Notes under the pieces: generated by a model | Told to the model about the DNA's origin: nothing | What the model saw: only the letters and a program-made list of their open reading frames with translations | Databases searched by the model: none | Translations under genes and position numbers: made by a program | NCBI RefSeq assembly: GCF_025938155.1 | Contig: NZ_JAPCZG010000014.1 | Location: 1 to 64,000, forward strand | Direction: 5' to 3' | Length of the DNA stretch: 64,000 nt | Origin: Novosphingobium sp. KCTC 2891 | Lineage (GTDB): Bacteria; Pseudomonadota; Alphaproteobacteria; Sphingomonadales; Sphingomonadaceae | Shown here: piece after piece, positions 15,831 to 24,566 of the stretch | Position numbering within the stretch: the stretch's first letter is position 1 | Layout of the letters: every line of letters starts with the position of its first letter

Positions 15831-15870
15831 GCAAAGGCCGGACCTGCATGCCTGCAGGCCCGGCCTTTGC
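15831..15870. terminator. Long hairpin between convergent genes, likely bidirectional terminator
   Basis: Arms GCAAAGGCCGGACCTGCA (15831-15848) and TGCAGGCCCGGCCTTTGC (15853-15870) form an 18-base-pair stem with one mismatch and a four-base loop. It lies between the convergent amidohydrolase (end 15718) and TonB receptor (end 15911). The U-tract is short (CTTTG on either strand), so termination efficiency is uncertain. Confidence 0.65.
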
Positions 15871-15910
15871 GTATTGGGTGGGGCAACCGATCAGGCGGCT
15901 CCGGTCTTGC

Positions 15911-18370
15911 TCAGAAGTGATACCCGACCGTCACGCCGTACGTCACCGGATCGCGGCGCTTTCCGGCCGAAATCCCCAGCGGGCCGACATAGAGGTTCTG
16001 CACATAGGCGCGGTTGTCGGTTAGGTTCTTGCCCCAGACCACGACGCTAAGCCCCATGTCGCATTCATAGCCGACGTTGCCACCCAGCACGCCCGATGCC
16101 GGCGTGGTGAACGAGGCGATGTCGGCTGCCGAATTCGGGGTGATCGTCGTACCGGCATACTTGAGCAGGTCGGGCGAGCCGTAGTACTTGTCACTCCAGG
16201 CATAATCGATGCGCGCGGTCAGCTTGCCTGATCCGACCCGCTGGTGGAAGTCCGCCGCCACGGTGAAGCTGTGCTTGGGCACCGCGACGAAGGCATCGCC
16301 AGAATGGTCGACGTAGGTACTGCTGCCGAACGCGATCGGCTGGGTATATTCCTTGTACTTGGGATCGGTGATCGAACCCGAAGCCGAAACCGTCAGGAAC
16401 GGCGCGACGACAACCGCAAGCTCGGCCTCGGCTCCCCAGGTCTGCTGCTTCTGCGCATTGTAGAGTACGGTCAGCAGCGTGGTGCTGCCGGGCACGTTCA
16501 GCAGCAACGAGCGCTGTGCATCGCTGATCTGGTTGTGATAGGCAGCGACGTTCAGCCGGACCTTGTGGTCGAGGAATTCGGACTTGATGCCGATTTCCTG
16601 CTCGTCGTTCACTTCGGGCTTGAACGGCGCAAACGTCGCCGGATCGCCATTGGCGCGCAGGTTCTCGCCACCCGAACGATAGCCGCGACCGGCCTTGGCA
16701 TAGATCAGCACGTCCGGCGTGATCTTGTAGTCGACGCCGACGGTGTAGCTCAACCGGCGGAACACGTCCGAGCGGCCCGCTGCGCAGTTGTCGTCCGCCA
16801 CCGTCGCGATCGCCGGGATCGCGCAATTGATATACGCCGTCTGATTGAACAGCGAATTGCCGTTGTGCGTCAGCAGCGACTTCTTGTCGCTCGACCAGCG
16901 CAGGCCAGCGGTGAAGGTCAACGCGTCAGTCACATGGTAGCTCGCCTGCGCGTAGACGCCGAAGCTCTTGTTGTCGATATCGCCGCGATACCGAGCGGTG
17001 GTGTTCGGCACGTAAGTTCCCGCCGGGATGCCGGCCGGAGCCAGGGCGCCGACAAAGGCGAGGAAGGGCACGAAACCGACCGCATTGTTTGAAGTCGAGC
17101 GATCGAAGCCACCTTCGGTGAAGTAGGTCGCGCCCGTCGCATAGTCGAGTTTGCCGTCGAGCGCCTTACCCGTCAGCTGCACTTCACCCGACCACTGGTG
17201 CAGGTCCTGATATCCGGTCGTCTGCAGGATCAGGTAGGGCGTGCCGTCGAGGTCGATGTTGCTCGAGGAGGTGATCTTGCGATAGCCCCCGATCAGCTTG
17301 AGAGTGGCATCGCCCATGTCGACTTGTGCAGTCAGGCCATAGCTCTGTGTCTTGGTATCGGTTAGCGGAACGTCGTTGAGCGAAACATTGCGTGGATCGC
17401 CGTAGAGAGCTCCGATCTGCGACGCATCGGGATGAGTTGCCTGATTCAGCGCTTCTGCAACGTTATCGGGCGCGATGCCGGCAACCGCGCCGAACTGCGT
17501 GCTGGCGAGCTGCTCATATGTCAGCGCCGTACCCGTCACGAGCCGCGCCTGCCGCGAAGGCCCCTTGGACTTGAAGCTGTACCATTCGGCCGAGCCGAGC
17601 AGCGAGATGTTGTCGGCAACCTGCCACAGCGCCTTCACACGGCCGGTCACGTTGTCGATGTTGTCGAATTTCTGACCGGTTCCGGCATTGATCATGTAGC
17701 CATCGCGGCGCCGCACCTTGATCGCGCCACGCACGGCGAACTTGTCGACCACCAGCGGCAAATTGATCACCGCCGTGCCGTCGAACTCGTTGAACCGGCC
17801 ATACGTCGCGGTGACGCTGCCGCTGATCTTGTCGAGGTGAGGCTTGTTAGTCTCGATCAGGACCGCGCCAGCAGACGTGTTGCGGCCGAACAGCGTGCCC
17901 TGCGGCCCCTTGAGCACCTGGACGTTGGCGATGTCCAGCAGGTCACCGTTGAGCCCGTACGATCGCGCGATATAGATGCCGTCGACATACGTACCGACCG
18001 AAGGCTCGAGCGTGGCGAGCGCGTCGTTCTGGACCTGTCCGCGGATCGACAGCAGCAGCGCGGTCGGGTTCGACGATCCTTCGACCGTCGTGAAACCGGG
18101 CGTGAACGCCGCGATCTCGCTAACCTTGACCGCGTTCTGCGCCTGCAACTGCGCGCCCGAGAACGCGGTCACGGCAACCGGCACGTCCTGCAACTTTTCG
18201 CTGACCTTGCGGGCGGTGACGATGATTTCGGCAAGCCCACCCGAATCTTCGGTGGCAACCTGTTCCGGCGCGGCATCGGCGGCACGCGCCACGCCTGCGG
18301 ACATCAGGATTGCGGTCGCGGCAACGCCGCTGAGCAGGCGAACGGCAAATGTCGGGTTGTTTTCAGGCAT
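15911..18370 (-). CDS. TonB-dependent outer-membrane receptor
   Basis: This 819-residue outer-membrane transporter imports a bulky or scarce ligand using TonB energy. It has a signal peptide with likely cleavage after Ala30 (SAGVARA), a TonB-box-like LAEIIVTARK (46-55), a plug domain (VPVAVTAFSGAQLQ, SIRGQVQ, YVDGIYI, VLKGPQGTLFGRNTSAGA), a beta-barrel and the terminal Phe of barrel proteins (GVTVGYHF). The ATG at 18370 has a GGAGGAGAG site. An exact TTATATAACTAGGT site 50 bases upstream ties it to the catabolic operons, so the ligand is probably the pathway substrate. In sphingomonads such receptors often serve aromatic, terpenoid or steroid compounds; iron-siderophore uptake is the alternative. 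Confidence 0.95.
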   Translation of the reverse strand: MPENNPTFAVRLLSGVAATAILMSAGVARAADAAPEQVATEDSGGLAEIIVTARKVSEKLQDVPVAVTAFSGAQLQAQNAVKVSEIAAFTPGFTTVEGSSNPTALLLSIRGQVQNDALATLEPSVGTYVDGIYIARSYGLNGDLLDIANVQVLKGPQGTLFGRNTSAGAVLIETNKPHLDKISGSVTATYGRFNEFDGTAVINLPLVVDKFAVRGAIKVRRRDGYMINAGTGQKFDNIDNVTGRVKALWQVADNISLLGSAEWYSFKSKGPSRQARLVTGTALTYEQLASTQFGAVAGIAPDNVAEALNQATHPDASQIGALYGDPRNVSLNDVPLTDTKTQSYGLTAQVDMGDATLKLIGGYRKITSSSNIDLDGTPYLILQTTGYQDLHQWSGEVQLTGKALDGKLDYATGATYFTEGGFDRSTSNNAVGFVPFLAFVGALAPAGIPAGTYVPNTTARYRGDIDNKSFGVYAQASYHVTDALTFTAGLRWSSDKKSLLTHNGNSLFNQTAYINCAIPAIATVADDNCAAGRSDVFRRLSYTVGVDYKITPDVLIYAKAGRGYRSGGENLRANGDPATFAPFKPEVNDEQEIGIKSEFLDHKVRLNVAAYHNQISDAQRSLLLNVPGSTTLLTVLYNAQKQQTWGAEAELAVVVAPFLTVSASGSITDPKYKEYTQPIAFGSSTYVDHSGDAFVAVPKHSFTVAADFHQRVGSGKLTARIDYAWSDKYYGSPDLLKYAGTTITPNSAADIASFTTPASGVLGGNVGYECDMGLSVVVWGKNLTDNRAYVQNLYVGPLGISAGKRRDPVTYGVTVGYHF

Positions 18371-18419
18371 TGTCAGGCTCTCCTCCCAAAGAGCGGTACG
18401 CGCCACTCCAAGTTATGAG

Positions 18420-18433
18420 TTATATAACTAGGT
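18420..18433 (-). promoter_or_regulatory. TTATATAACTAGGT motif (exact copy 4)
   Basis: Exact 14-mer 50 bases upstream of the TonB receptor start. It lies in the 110-base gap between the receptor and the DUF2889 gene. Confidence 0.72.
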
Positions 18434-18480
18434 CTACCAAGATACACAAGAGGAACTTGTAGAATTGCCTGCGGGCCGCT

Positions 18481-19491
18481 TCAGGGCAGGCTGCTCGCTA
18501 GAACCGACACATCAGCCAATGCCCGCAGGACATCGTTGAGGTGCGTGCAGCCCAGCGTGGAGGGCAGCGTGTCGAGAACCATGTTGCGGAAATCGGCAAC
18601 ATTTTGCCCGATCAAGCGGGTCGCCTTGACCGAAGCGCCGGGGCATTCCTGATACGGCAGGATCAGCGGCAGGGCCTGCAACGCCTGGAGCGTTCCGCTA
18701 TCCGCATCGATTTCGGCATAGACGCGGTATTCGTGGATCGCGGTGCGCCCGCCCCGGGGATTCGAGCCGCTGTCCTGAAATGCGGCGTCCACCATGATGG
18801 TGCCATCCGCGCGCCACAGGTCGATTCGGCGGGCGCGCCGTTTCTGCGGGCCCTGCTGGAAGGGCATCGGGTGCCACCCGGCCGCGTCGTCGGGATGCTC
18901 CAGCGGGCCGACTTCGGTGAACGACTGGTTGATGTTGTCGGGCGTTCCATCGGCCTTGAACGCGCTCCCACCGGTGGCAAAGCCGGTGCAGATGTCGTTC
19001 ATCACGCCCTTGCGGCCGGCGGTGGACTGCTGCGCCGAACGCTGCGGGGCCGAGGCCCACGCGCCCTGCCCCGCCCATTGCGACCAGATCCAGGCGGCAA
19101 CGAGGCTGGCCCCGGCGAAGTCGTCAAGCAACTGGTAGGTCGGCGTGCCGATGATGTCGCCCATGATGCTGGCCAGCGCACGGCGGCTGGCCCCGCCGGC
19201 GCGGATGCCGACCAGATCCTGTGTGCGCGGATGGTCGGGACTGGTCGCGATGCGCAGGATCTCGCGCATGGGCGAGGCAAGGATACTGAAGCCGCCCGTC
19301 GCCAGTTCGACCGGGTCGCCCGTGACGGGGGTCAGCAGGTCGCGCGCACGGCCGACCATCTCCCACGGTTCGCCATAGCCGCCGGGCCAGTCGGAATCGA
19401 TCGAGGTGGTGCGCCGGATGGAGCCCGGCCGCCGCAATGGCGCATGGCCCGCGCTCTGGCGGGCGAACGGGAATTGCTGCGGCTGGGCCAT
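18481..19491 (-). CDS. DUF2889-family protein of unknown function
   Basis: This 336-residue cytosolic protein ends with the DUF2889 pattern: LPYQECPGASVKATRL, then LDTLPSTLGCTHLNDVLRAL with Cys and His residues that could bind a metal. An N-terminal segment (PLRRPGSIRRTTSIDSDW) fits the same family. No signal peptide or membrane segment is visible. It lies 12 bases after the SDR gene at 19504, at the end of the 18481-22593 operon. DUF2889 proteins recur in aromatic and steroid-type degradation clusters without an assigned reaction. A role on a CoA intermediate is only inferred from context. Confidence 0.75.
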   Translation of the reverse strand: MAQPQQFPFARQSAGHAPLRRPGSIRRTTSIDSDWPGGYGEPWEMVGRARDLLTPVTGDPVELATGGFSILASPMREILRIATSPDHPRTQDLVGIRAGGASRRALASIMGDIIGTPTYQLLDDFAGASLVAAWIWSQWAGQGAWASAPQRSAQQSTAGRKGVMNDICTGFATGGSAFKADGTPDNINQSFTEVGPLEHPDDAAGWHPMPFQQGPQKRRARRIDLWRADGTIMVDAAFQDSGSNPRGGRTAIHEYRVYAEIDADSGTLQALQALPLILPYQECPGASVKATRLIGQNVADFRNMVLDTLPSTLGCTHLNDVLRALADVSVLASSLP

Positions 19492-19503
19492 CGTGGGTGA
19501 TCC

Positions 19504-20295
19504 TTACTTCGGGGGCATGCGGATGGCGCCATCAAGCCGCAGGTTCTGTCCGTTGAAATAGCTGTTGCGCACCAGCTCCGTCACCAGGCTACCGAATTCC
19601 TCGGGCTTTCCCAAACGCTTGGGGAACGGCACCGACGCGGCCAGCCCTTCGAAGATCGCGGGCGCACGGTCCTTGACCGCAAGCATCGGCGGCGTGGCGA
19701 AGATGCCGGGCATGATCGAATTGATGCGGATGCCGATGTCCATCAGATCACGCGCCATCGGCAGGACGAGGCCGTTGACCCCGGCCTTGAGCGAACCGTA
19801 GGCGACTTGCCCGACCTGGGCATCCTGCGCGGCGGCCGAAGCGGTCAGCGTAATCACACCGCGCTCGCCATCCGCCAGCGGATCGAGGCCGGCCATGCCC
19901 AGCGCGGACAGCGATGCCAGCCGGTAGCTGGCGATCAGGATCCCTTGCGCGGAAAAGGCGTAGTCCTCGGTCGAGAAGCGTTTGTAGCTGCCCGTCTCGC
20001 GGTTGAACGACAGGGTCTTGCCGCCCTTGGAGATCTGGGCGCAATGGACGAGGATGCGCTCCTGCCCGTGGGCGGCGCGGGCCTTTTCGAAGCCGGCGAC
20101 GACCGAATCCTCACTGGTGATGTCAACCTTGCAGAACAGGCCGCCCAATTGTGCCGCGACTTCTTCGCCGAGCGTTTGGTTGATGTCGAAGATCGCGACC
20201 TTGATGCCGGCAGCGGCGAGCGCTTCGGCGCTGGCGCGGCCCAGCCCGGAGGCACCCCCGGTCACGACCGCCGCAGTGGTCTGGTCACATTGCAT
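19504..20295 (-). CDS. SDR dehydrogenase, probable 3-hydroxyacyl-CoA dehydrogenase (HSD10-like)
   Basis: This 263-residue short-chain dehydrogenase/reductase has the cofactor loop VTGGASGLGRASAEALAAAG with a following Asp (AIFDINQT), implying NAD(H), and the catalytic TLTASAA...AYGSLK Ser and Tyr-x3-Lys. The pattern resembles type II 3-hydroxyacyl-CoA dehydrogenases. It would oxidise the hydroxyl made by hydration in beta-oxidation. The ATG at 20295 has an AGGAGA site. A start at 20325 would overlap the ligase gene by 41 bases and is less likely. It overlaps the ligase stop by 11 bases, showing operon coupling. Confidence 0.85.
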   Translation of the reverse strand: MQCDQTTAAVVTGGASGLGRASAEALAAAGIKVAIFDINQTLGEEVAAQLGGLFCKVDITSEDSVVAGFEKARAAHGQERILVHCAQISKGGKTLSFNRETGSYKRFSTEDYAFSAQGILIASYRLASLSALGMAGLDPLADGERGVITLTASAAAQDAQVGQVAYGSLKAGVNGLVLPMARDLMDIGIRINSIMPGIFATPPMLAVKDRAPAIFEGLAASVPFPKRLGKPEEFGSLVTELVRNSYFNGQNLRLDGAIRMPPK

Positions 20296-21829
20296 TGTCT
20301 TCTCCTGTTTCGATTGATGGGACAAACAGCGCCTGAAGCCCCGGCGCCGATGGCTTCATCGACGGGGTGCGCGGGAAATCGGGGACAAAGCGGAAATGGA
20401 CCGGCACCTGGTATGCGATCAGCCGGTCCTTGAGGAACGCCTTGAGCGCATCCGGATCCGGCGCCACGCTGCCTTCCCGCAAGATGATGGCGGCGGCAGG
20501 CACCGCGCCCAGCCGATCGTCTGGCACGCCGACCACAGCCGCCTCGCGGATGGCGGGATGCTGGTGGAGCGCGTTGACGACATCGTCGGGGTGAACCTTA
20601 AACCCGCCACGGATGATCGCATTGTCCGCCCGCCCCCGAATGAACAGGAACCCATCGTCATCGAGCACGGCGCGGTCGGTGGTGCGCAACCAGTTGTCGC
20701 CACCGGCTGCGTAGGCTGGGCCGAGTTGTTCGCCCTGAAGCTCGAGCAAGCCTTCTTCGGCCGATGGCAGCCCTGCCCCAGTTTGCGGATCGACGATGCG
20801 GGCGCGGACATTGGCATGGATGCGTCCGGCAGCGCCTCGTTTGGCCTGCCAGTGCGCGCGGAAATCGTCGACCGACCATCCCGCGATCGCACCGGCGAAT
20901 TCGGTGGCACCATAGTTGGCAAGGATCGGCAAATTGTACCTGGCATAGAACGCATCGACCAGATCGGGCGACAAGGGTGCGGTCCCGCTGATCAGGGCGG
21001 TCAGGCTGGACAGGGCCGCTGGATCGACATCGGCCTCGAGCAACATGCGGATCGCGGAGGGAACTGCGCCTGCGACCTTGGGCCGGTTCCGGCGGACGGC
21101 GTCAACCCAGCCTTCGACCGTGAACTTTTCCAACAAGGCGATCTTGCGGCCCGCCGCCAGCGCGCCGATGCAGCCATAGATGCCGCCGATGTGGGTCAGC
21201 GGGTTGTTGACCATGGTAACACCGGATCGCAGCTGCGGCTGGTCGGCAAATTCGCGGCCGCGTTCGTAGCGGGTGAAGCCGGCGAAGCTGGCATCGAAGG
21301 CCGCGCGGGTGAGCGGCACGCGCTTGGGGGTGCCGGTGGTGCCGCTGGTCAGCATCTCGATCGCCACCCCGGGCGAAGTCGACACCGCGCGGCGCGGCAT
21401 GGCCAGCCCTTCGACCACGCGAACGCCTTCGAGCCGCGCGCCGATGGCGAGGACCGCCGTGCCGCAGCGGGTGCAGGTTTCGACCATCGACGGGCGCAAA
21501 ACGTCGGATTCGTCGGCGATGATCACCGGCAGGTCCAGCCCCGCGACATCTTCGAACAGCCGCGCATCGGGCAGGACAGGGTTGAGCGAGACCAGACAGC
21601 GGTCGCTGGCCAGCACCGCCAGGATCGCAGCAATATGGCCGGGCCGGTTGCGCAGCATGATGCCGACGCGCGCTTCGGGCGGCAGGTCCATGGCATCGAG
21701 CGCGGCCTCGATCGCCTGCACCACGCGCGCCAGATCGCCCCAGCTATAGTCGCGCCCTTCGAAGTCGATCTCTGCCCGGTCCGGGTCGAGCGCCATGATC
21801 GCGAGCAGCTTTTCGGTCATCTGTGCCAT
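20285..21829 (-). CDS. AMP-dependent acyl-CoA ligase
   Basis: This 514-residue ANL ligase carries the P-loop EMLTSGTTGTPKRVPL, the NYGATEFAG motif, DGFLFIRGRADNAIIRGGFKV at the hinge, and an unusual C-terminal tail DFPRTPSMKPSAPGLQALF. There the catalytic Lys is kept but the usual PSGKxxK pattern is altered and the chain ends soon after. The ATG at 21829 shares bases with the stop of the SDR gene (TGATG). It is the second gene of the 18481-22593 unit. It resembles ligases of alicyclic or phenyl acids more than long-chain FadD. Specificity is unknown. Confidence 0.87.
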   Translation of the reverse strand: MAQMTEKLLAIMALDPDRAEIDFEGRDYSWGDLARVVQAIEAALDAMDLPPEARVGIMLRNRPGHIAAILAVLASDRCLVSLNPVLPDARLFEDVAGLDLPVIIADESDVLRPSMVETCTRCGTAVLAIGARLEGVRVVEGLAMPRRAVSTSPGVAIEMLTSGTTGTPKRVPLTRAAFDASFAGFTRYERGREFADQPQLRSGVTMVNNPLTHIGGIYGCIGALAAGRKIALLEKFTVEGWVDAVRRNRPKVAGAVPSAIRMLLEADVDPAALSSLTALISGTAPLSPDLVDAFYARYNLPILANYGATEFAGAIAGWSVDDFRAHWQAKRGAAGRIHANVRARIVDPQTGAGLPSAEEGLLELQGEQLGPAYAAGGDNWLRTTDRAVLDDDGFLFIRGRADNAIIRGGFKVHPDDVVNALHQHPAIREAAVVGVPDDRLGAVPAAAIILREGSVAPDPDALKAFLKDRLIAYQVPVHFRFVPDFPRTPSMKPSAPGLQALFVPSIETGEDNAM

Positions 21830-22593
21830 CAGATTGCAAGCCCCCCGGCAGCTTCGATGATGTTGCCCGTGACCCAGCCGGCTTCTGGCCGACAAAGCAT
21901 CAGCACGGCCCCGGCGATATCGTCGGGCTGGCCCATGCGGCCCATCGGCGTGGTTTTGGCGTTGGTTTCATCGAAGCCGGGACGTTCGCGCAAGGCCGCG
22001 ATGAAGTCGGTCGCCACCGCGCCCGGTGCGACAAGATTGCAGGTGATCCCGCGCCGCGCGACTTGCGTGGCGGTGGAGAATGTCAGGCTTTGCAAGGCGC
22101 GCTTGCCCATCGCGTAGCCCGCCGCAAAATGTTGCGCGACCTTACCGGAGATGGAGCCGATATTGACCACCCGTCCCTGGTCGCGCAGGCGCGGCAAGGC
22201 CACCTGAGTCACCAGATAGGGCCCCTTGGCATTGACGGCCATCATCCGGTCGAACAGCTCTTCCGAGCCGCTTTTCAGGCTCGCGTCCTGCCCGTCGCTG
22301 CCGATCCCGGCATTGTTGACCAGAATATCGAGATTGGGGGCAGGCCCGAACGCGGCATCGCACGCAGCCAGCAAGGCGGCGATCTGCGCGCTTTGCGCGA
22401 CGTCCGCGCAGACCGCCTGCGCGCGCGCCCCGGCAGCCGCGACTTCGTTTACCAGCGCGCGAGCCGCATCGTGCGCTCCGCGATAGGCAAAAAGCACATG
22501 CGCGCCCTCCGTCGCCAGCCGCCGCACGATCGCAGCACCGATTCCCCGCGCGCCGCCAGTGACGAGCGCCGTCTTTCCATCAAGGCATCCCAT
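21829..22593 (-). CDS. SDR-family oxidoreductase
   Basis: This 254-residue SDR has TALVTGGARGIGAAIVRR for cofactor binding, LVNNAGIG, the catalytic NIGSISGK...GYAMGKRAL (Ser, Tyr-x3-Lys) and the late ITCNLVAPGAVATDFI. An Arg after the second strand (FAYRGAHD) points to NADP(H), so it may reduce a ketone or act like FabG. It is the first gene of the 18481-22593 operon. A diverged TTATATAACTAGGT-like site lies 25 bases upstream of the ATG. Confidence 0.85.
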   Translation of the reverse strand: MGCLDGKTALVTGGARGIGAAIVRRLATEGAHVLFAYRGAHDAARALVNEVAAAGARAQAVCADVAQSAQIAALLAACDAAFGPAPNLDILVNNAGIGSDGQDASLKSGSEELFDRMMAVNAKGPYLVTQVALPRLRDQGRVVNIGSISGKVAQHFAAGYAMGKRALQSLTFSTATQVARRGITCNLVAPGAVATDFIAALRERPGFDETNAKTTPMGRMGQPDDIAGAVLMLCRPEAGWVTGNIIEAAGGLAI

Positions 22594-22617
22594 GCCCTGA
22601 CTGTGCCCACATATCTT

Positions 22618-22631
22618 ACCTAGTGCAATAA
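22618..22631 (-). promoter_or_regulatory. Diverged TTATATAACTAGGT-like site
   Basis: On the minus strand this reads TTATTGCACTAGGT, followed by AAGATAT, with three mismatches to the consensus but the ACTAGGTAA half intact. It is 25 bases upstream of the SDR start at 22593, close to the spacing of the exact copies. It lies between that gene and the end of the TetR gene. Confidence 0.45.
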
Positions 22632-22650
22632 CTGTTTGTGCAAAATCCGG

Positions 22651-23247
22651 TCAGTCGATCAGCGACTGGAATGCGTTGGCCCACCAGCGGTGCGTTTCGG
22701 CTGACCAATCGCTGCCGAACGCCGCGAGCGGATAGACTTCGCGGTAGAGCGTGAGGCCGGAGGCCAGCGCGGAAAAGCAGGCGGCCTTTTCCATGCCGCG
22801 CTGCGGCCCGTACCAGCGCGCCAGCGGTTCGACGAACAGGGTGCCCAGCAAACGGTCGGTAATGGCGCGAGCGACGGGATCGGCACTGGCCAGCACCATC
22901 ATCGGCAGCGGATTGCGGCCACCCTCTCGCGGCCCTGTCAGGGTGTTCACGACAGCTTCGCCGAAGCCATCGCGCGGCAGGTCCGTGATCAGCGTCACGT
23001 CGAGCAGCGCTGACAACGCCGCCTCATAAAGCTTTTCCTTCGATCCGAAATAACGGCTGACCAAAGCCGGATTGACGCTGGCCGCCGCCGTGATGTCGCG
23101 CACGCCGGTGTCGGAATAGCCCCGCGTAGAAAACGCTTCCTGCGCAGCACGGAGAATCGCGGCGCGCGTGCGGCCGGCATCGCGCTGTGGCGCGGGCTTG
23201 GACAGCAGGGGCGCAATCGCTGCCGGGCGAGGTGTGGTTTTGGGCAT
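22651..23247 (-). CDS. TetR-family transcriptional regulator
   Basis: This 198-residue TetR repressor has the helix-turn-helix GRTRAAILRAAQEAFSTRGY, VRDITAAASVNPALVSRYFG and SKEKLYEAALS. The C-terminal ligand-binding region is not assignable. The ATG at 23247 has GGAG five bases upstream; a GTG at 23253 is possible. It is divergent from the P450 gene at 23312, and the palindrome GTAAAC-AACC-GTTTAC sits between them, directly before its start. It most likely represses the P450-ALDH-SDR operon and itself until an acyl-CoA or substrate binds. Confidence 0.9.
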   Translation of the reverse strand: MPKTTPRPAAIAPLLSKPAPQRDAGRTRAAILRAAQEAFSTRGYSDTGVRDITAAASVNPALVSRYFGSKEKLYEAALSALLDVTLITDLPRDGFGEAVVNTLTGPREGGRNPLPMMVLASADPVARAITDRLLGTLFVEPLARWYGPQRGMEKAACFSALASGLTLYREVYPLAAFGSDWSAETHRWWANAFQSLID

Positions 23248-23258
23248 TGACACTCCAT

Positions 23259-23274
23259 GTAAACAACCGTTTAC
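23259..23274. promoter_or_regulatory. GTAAAC-AACC-GTTTAC palindrome, probable TetR operator
   Basis: Perfect six-base inverted repeats around a four-base centre, in the short gap between the divergent TetR (start 23247) and P450 (start 23312) genes. Size, symmetry and position match operators of TetR proteins. Confidence 0.75.
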
Positions 23275-23311
23275 TTAAGGGCAAGAACAATGGGACGAGG
23301 AACCCGATTCG

Positions 23312-24508
23312 ATGACCAGCGCAACCGCGGATCGCCCGCGCGGGCCGATCCATCATTTCGACTATCTGCGCGATCCGGCGCTGGCGGTCGATGTTCACGC
23401 CGCCTACTGGGAGCTGAAGACACAAGCCCCGCCTGTGTTCTGGACGCCTGCCAACGGCGGCCACTGGGTGGTCACGGCAGCCGACGCCGCGGTCGAAGTG
23501 CTGCGCCATCCCGACCGCTTTTCCAGCAAGTTCCTGTCGATTCCGCCCAATCCGCATCAGCCCCGGATGATCCCTGAATCGCTCGATCCGCCCGAGCACC
23601 GCGCCTATCGCCAGTTGCTGCGCCCCTTCTTCGAAAGCAAGGCGATCGAACCGCTGGAACCGCGCATCCGCGAATGGGCCGAAAAGCTGGTCGATGACGT
23701 GGCCGACAAGGGCACCTGCGAATTCGTCGACGCGCTCGGCTCGCGCTTCCCGGTGTCGGTGTTCATGGAACTGTTCGGGTTTCCGCTGGACCAGTTCGAC
23801 TTCTTCCGCGCCACCGTCGTCGAATATTTCAGCGCAGAGATCCCCGACGAGCGCCGCGCAGAATTGTCGATGCAGATCCTGGGCGCGATTACCCAGTTGA
23901 TCGAGGCGCGAGCCGCAGAACCCAGAGACGACCTCGTCTCGACGCTGATCGCAATCGACTTCGAAGGCCGCAAGCTGGCACCCGACGAGCTGATCTCGAT
24001 TGGCTTCCTGATGTTCCTTGCCGGGCTCGACACCGTGGTCAACGCACTGACCTTCGGCATGCGGCATCTGGCGGGCGATGCCGGGCTGCGCCAGCGCATG
24101 ATCGACGAACCGGCGGCCATCCCGGCGATCATCGACGAACTGATGCGCCGCTACACTTTCGTTTCGACGCCGCGCTATATCATGCAAGACACGGAAATCG
24201 CGGGCGTTCCGGTCTATGCCGGGGATTCGGTACTGGTTCCGCTGCACATGGTCGGCTGGGACGAAAGGCTGACATCGTGCCCCGCCGAAGTGCGGCTCGA
24301 CCGCCCCCATTGCCGCCATGCCGCGTTCGGTTCGGGCATCCATACCTGCCTTGGTATCCACCTCGCCCGGCTGGAAATGACCGTGTTCTATGAAACCTGG
24401 GCGAAGAAGATCGGCCACTTCGCGCTCGCGCCGGGACAGGCCCTGCACTTCCGGGGCGGATCAGTGCAGGCGCTCGAAGCCCTGCATATCGAATGGGCGT
24501 GCGGCTGA
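23312..24508 (+). CDS. Cytochrome P450 monooxygenase
   Basis: This 398-residue bacterial class I P450 has the oxygen-activation helix FLAGLDTVVNALTF, an ExxR-like EIDELMRRY region (seen as IIDELMRRYTF), and the heme loop FGSGIHTCLG with Cys346 as the axial ligand. It would hydroxylate an unactivated carbon using ferredoxin electrons. No ferredoxin or ferredoxin reductase gene is in the window. The next genes encode an aldehyde dehydrogenase and an SDR, which fits stepwise oxidation of a methyl or methylene group. A TetR operator sits directly upstream. Confidence 0.93.
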   Translation: MTSATADRPRGPIHHFDYLRDPALAVDVHAAYWELKTQAPPVFWTPANGGHWVVTAADAAVEVLRHPDRFSSKFLSIPPNPHQPRMIPESLDPPEHRAYRQLLRPFFESKAIEPLEPRIREWAEKLVDDVADKGTCEFVDALGSRFPVSVFMELFGFPLDQFDFFRATVVEYFSAEIPDERRAELSMQILGAITQLIEARAAEPRDDLVSTLIAIDFEGRKLAPDELISIGFLMFLAGLDTVVNALTFGMRHLAGDAGLRQRMIDEPAAIPAIIDELMRRYTFVSTPRYIMQDTEIAGVPVYAGDSVLVPLHMVGWDERLTSCPAEVRLDRPHCRHAAFGSGIHTCLGIHLARLEMTVFYETWAKKIGHFALAPGQALHFRGGSVQALEALHIEWACG

Positions 24509-24566
24509 CCGATCGGACGCCGCCCGTCGACCAGCCTCTGGCTCACCCCATTTCCGGAGTATTTCC

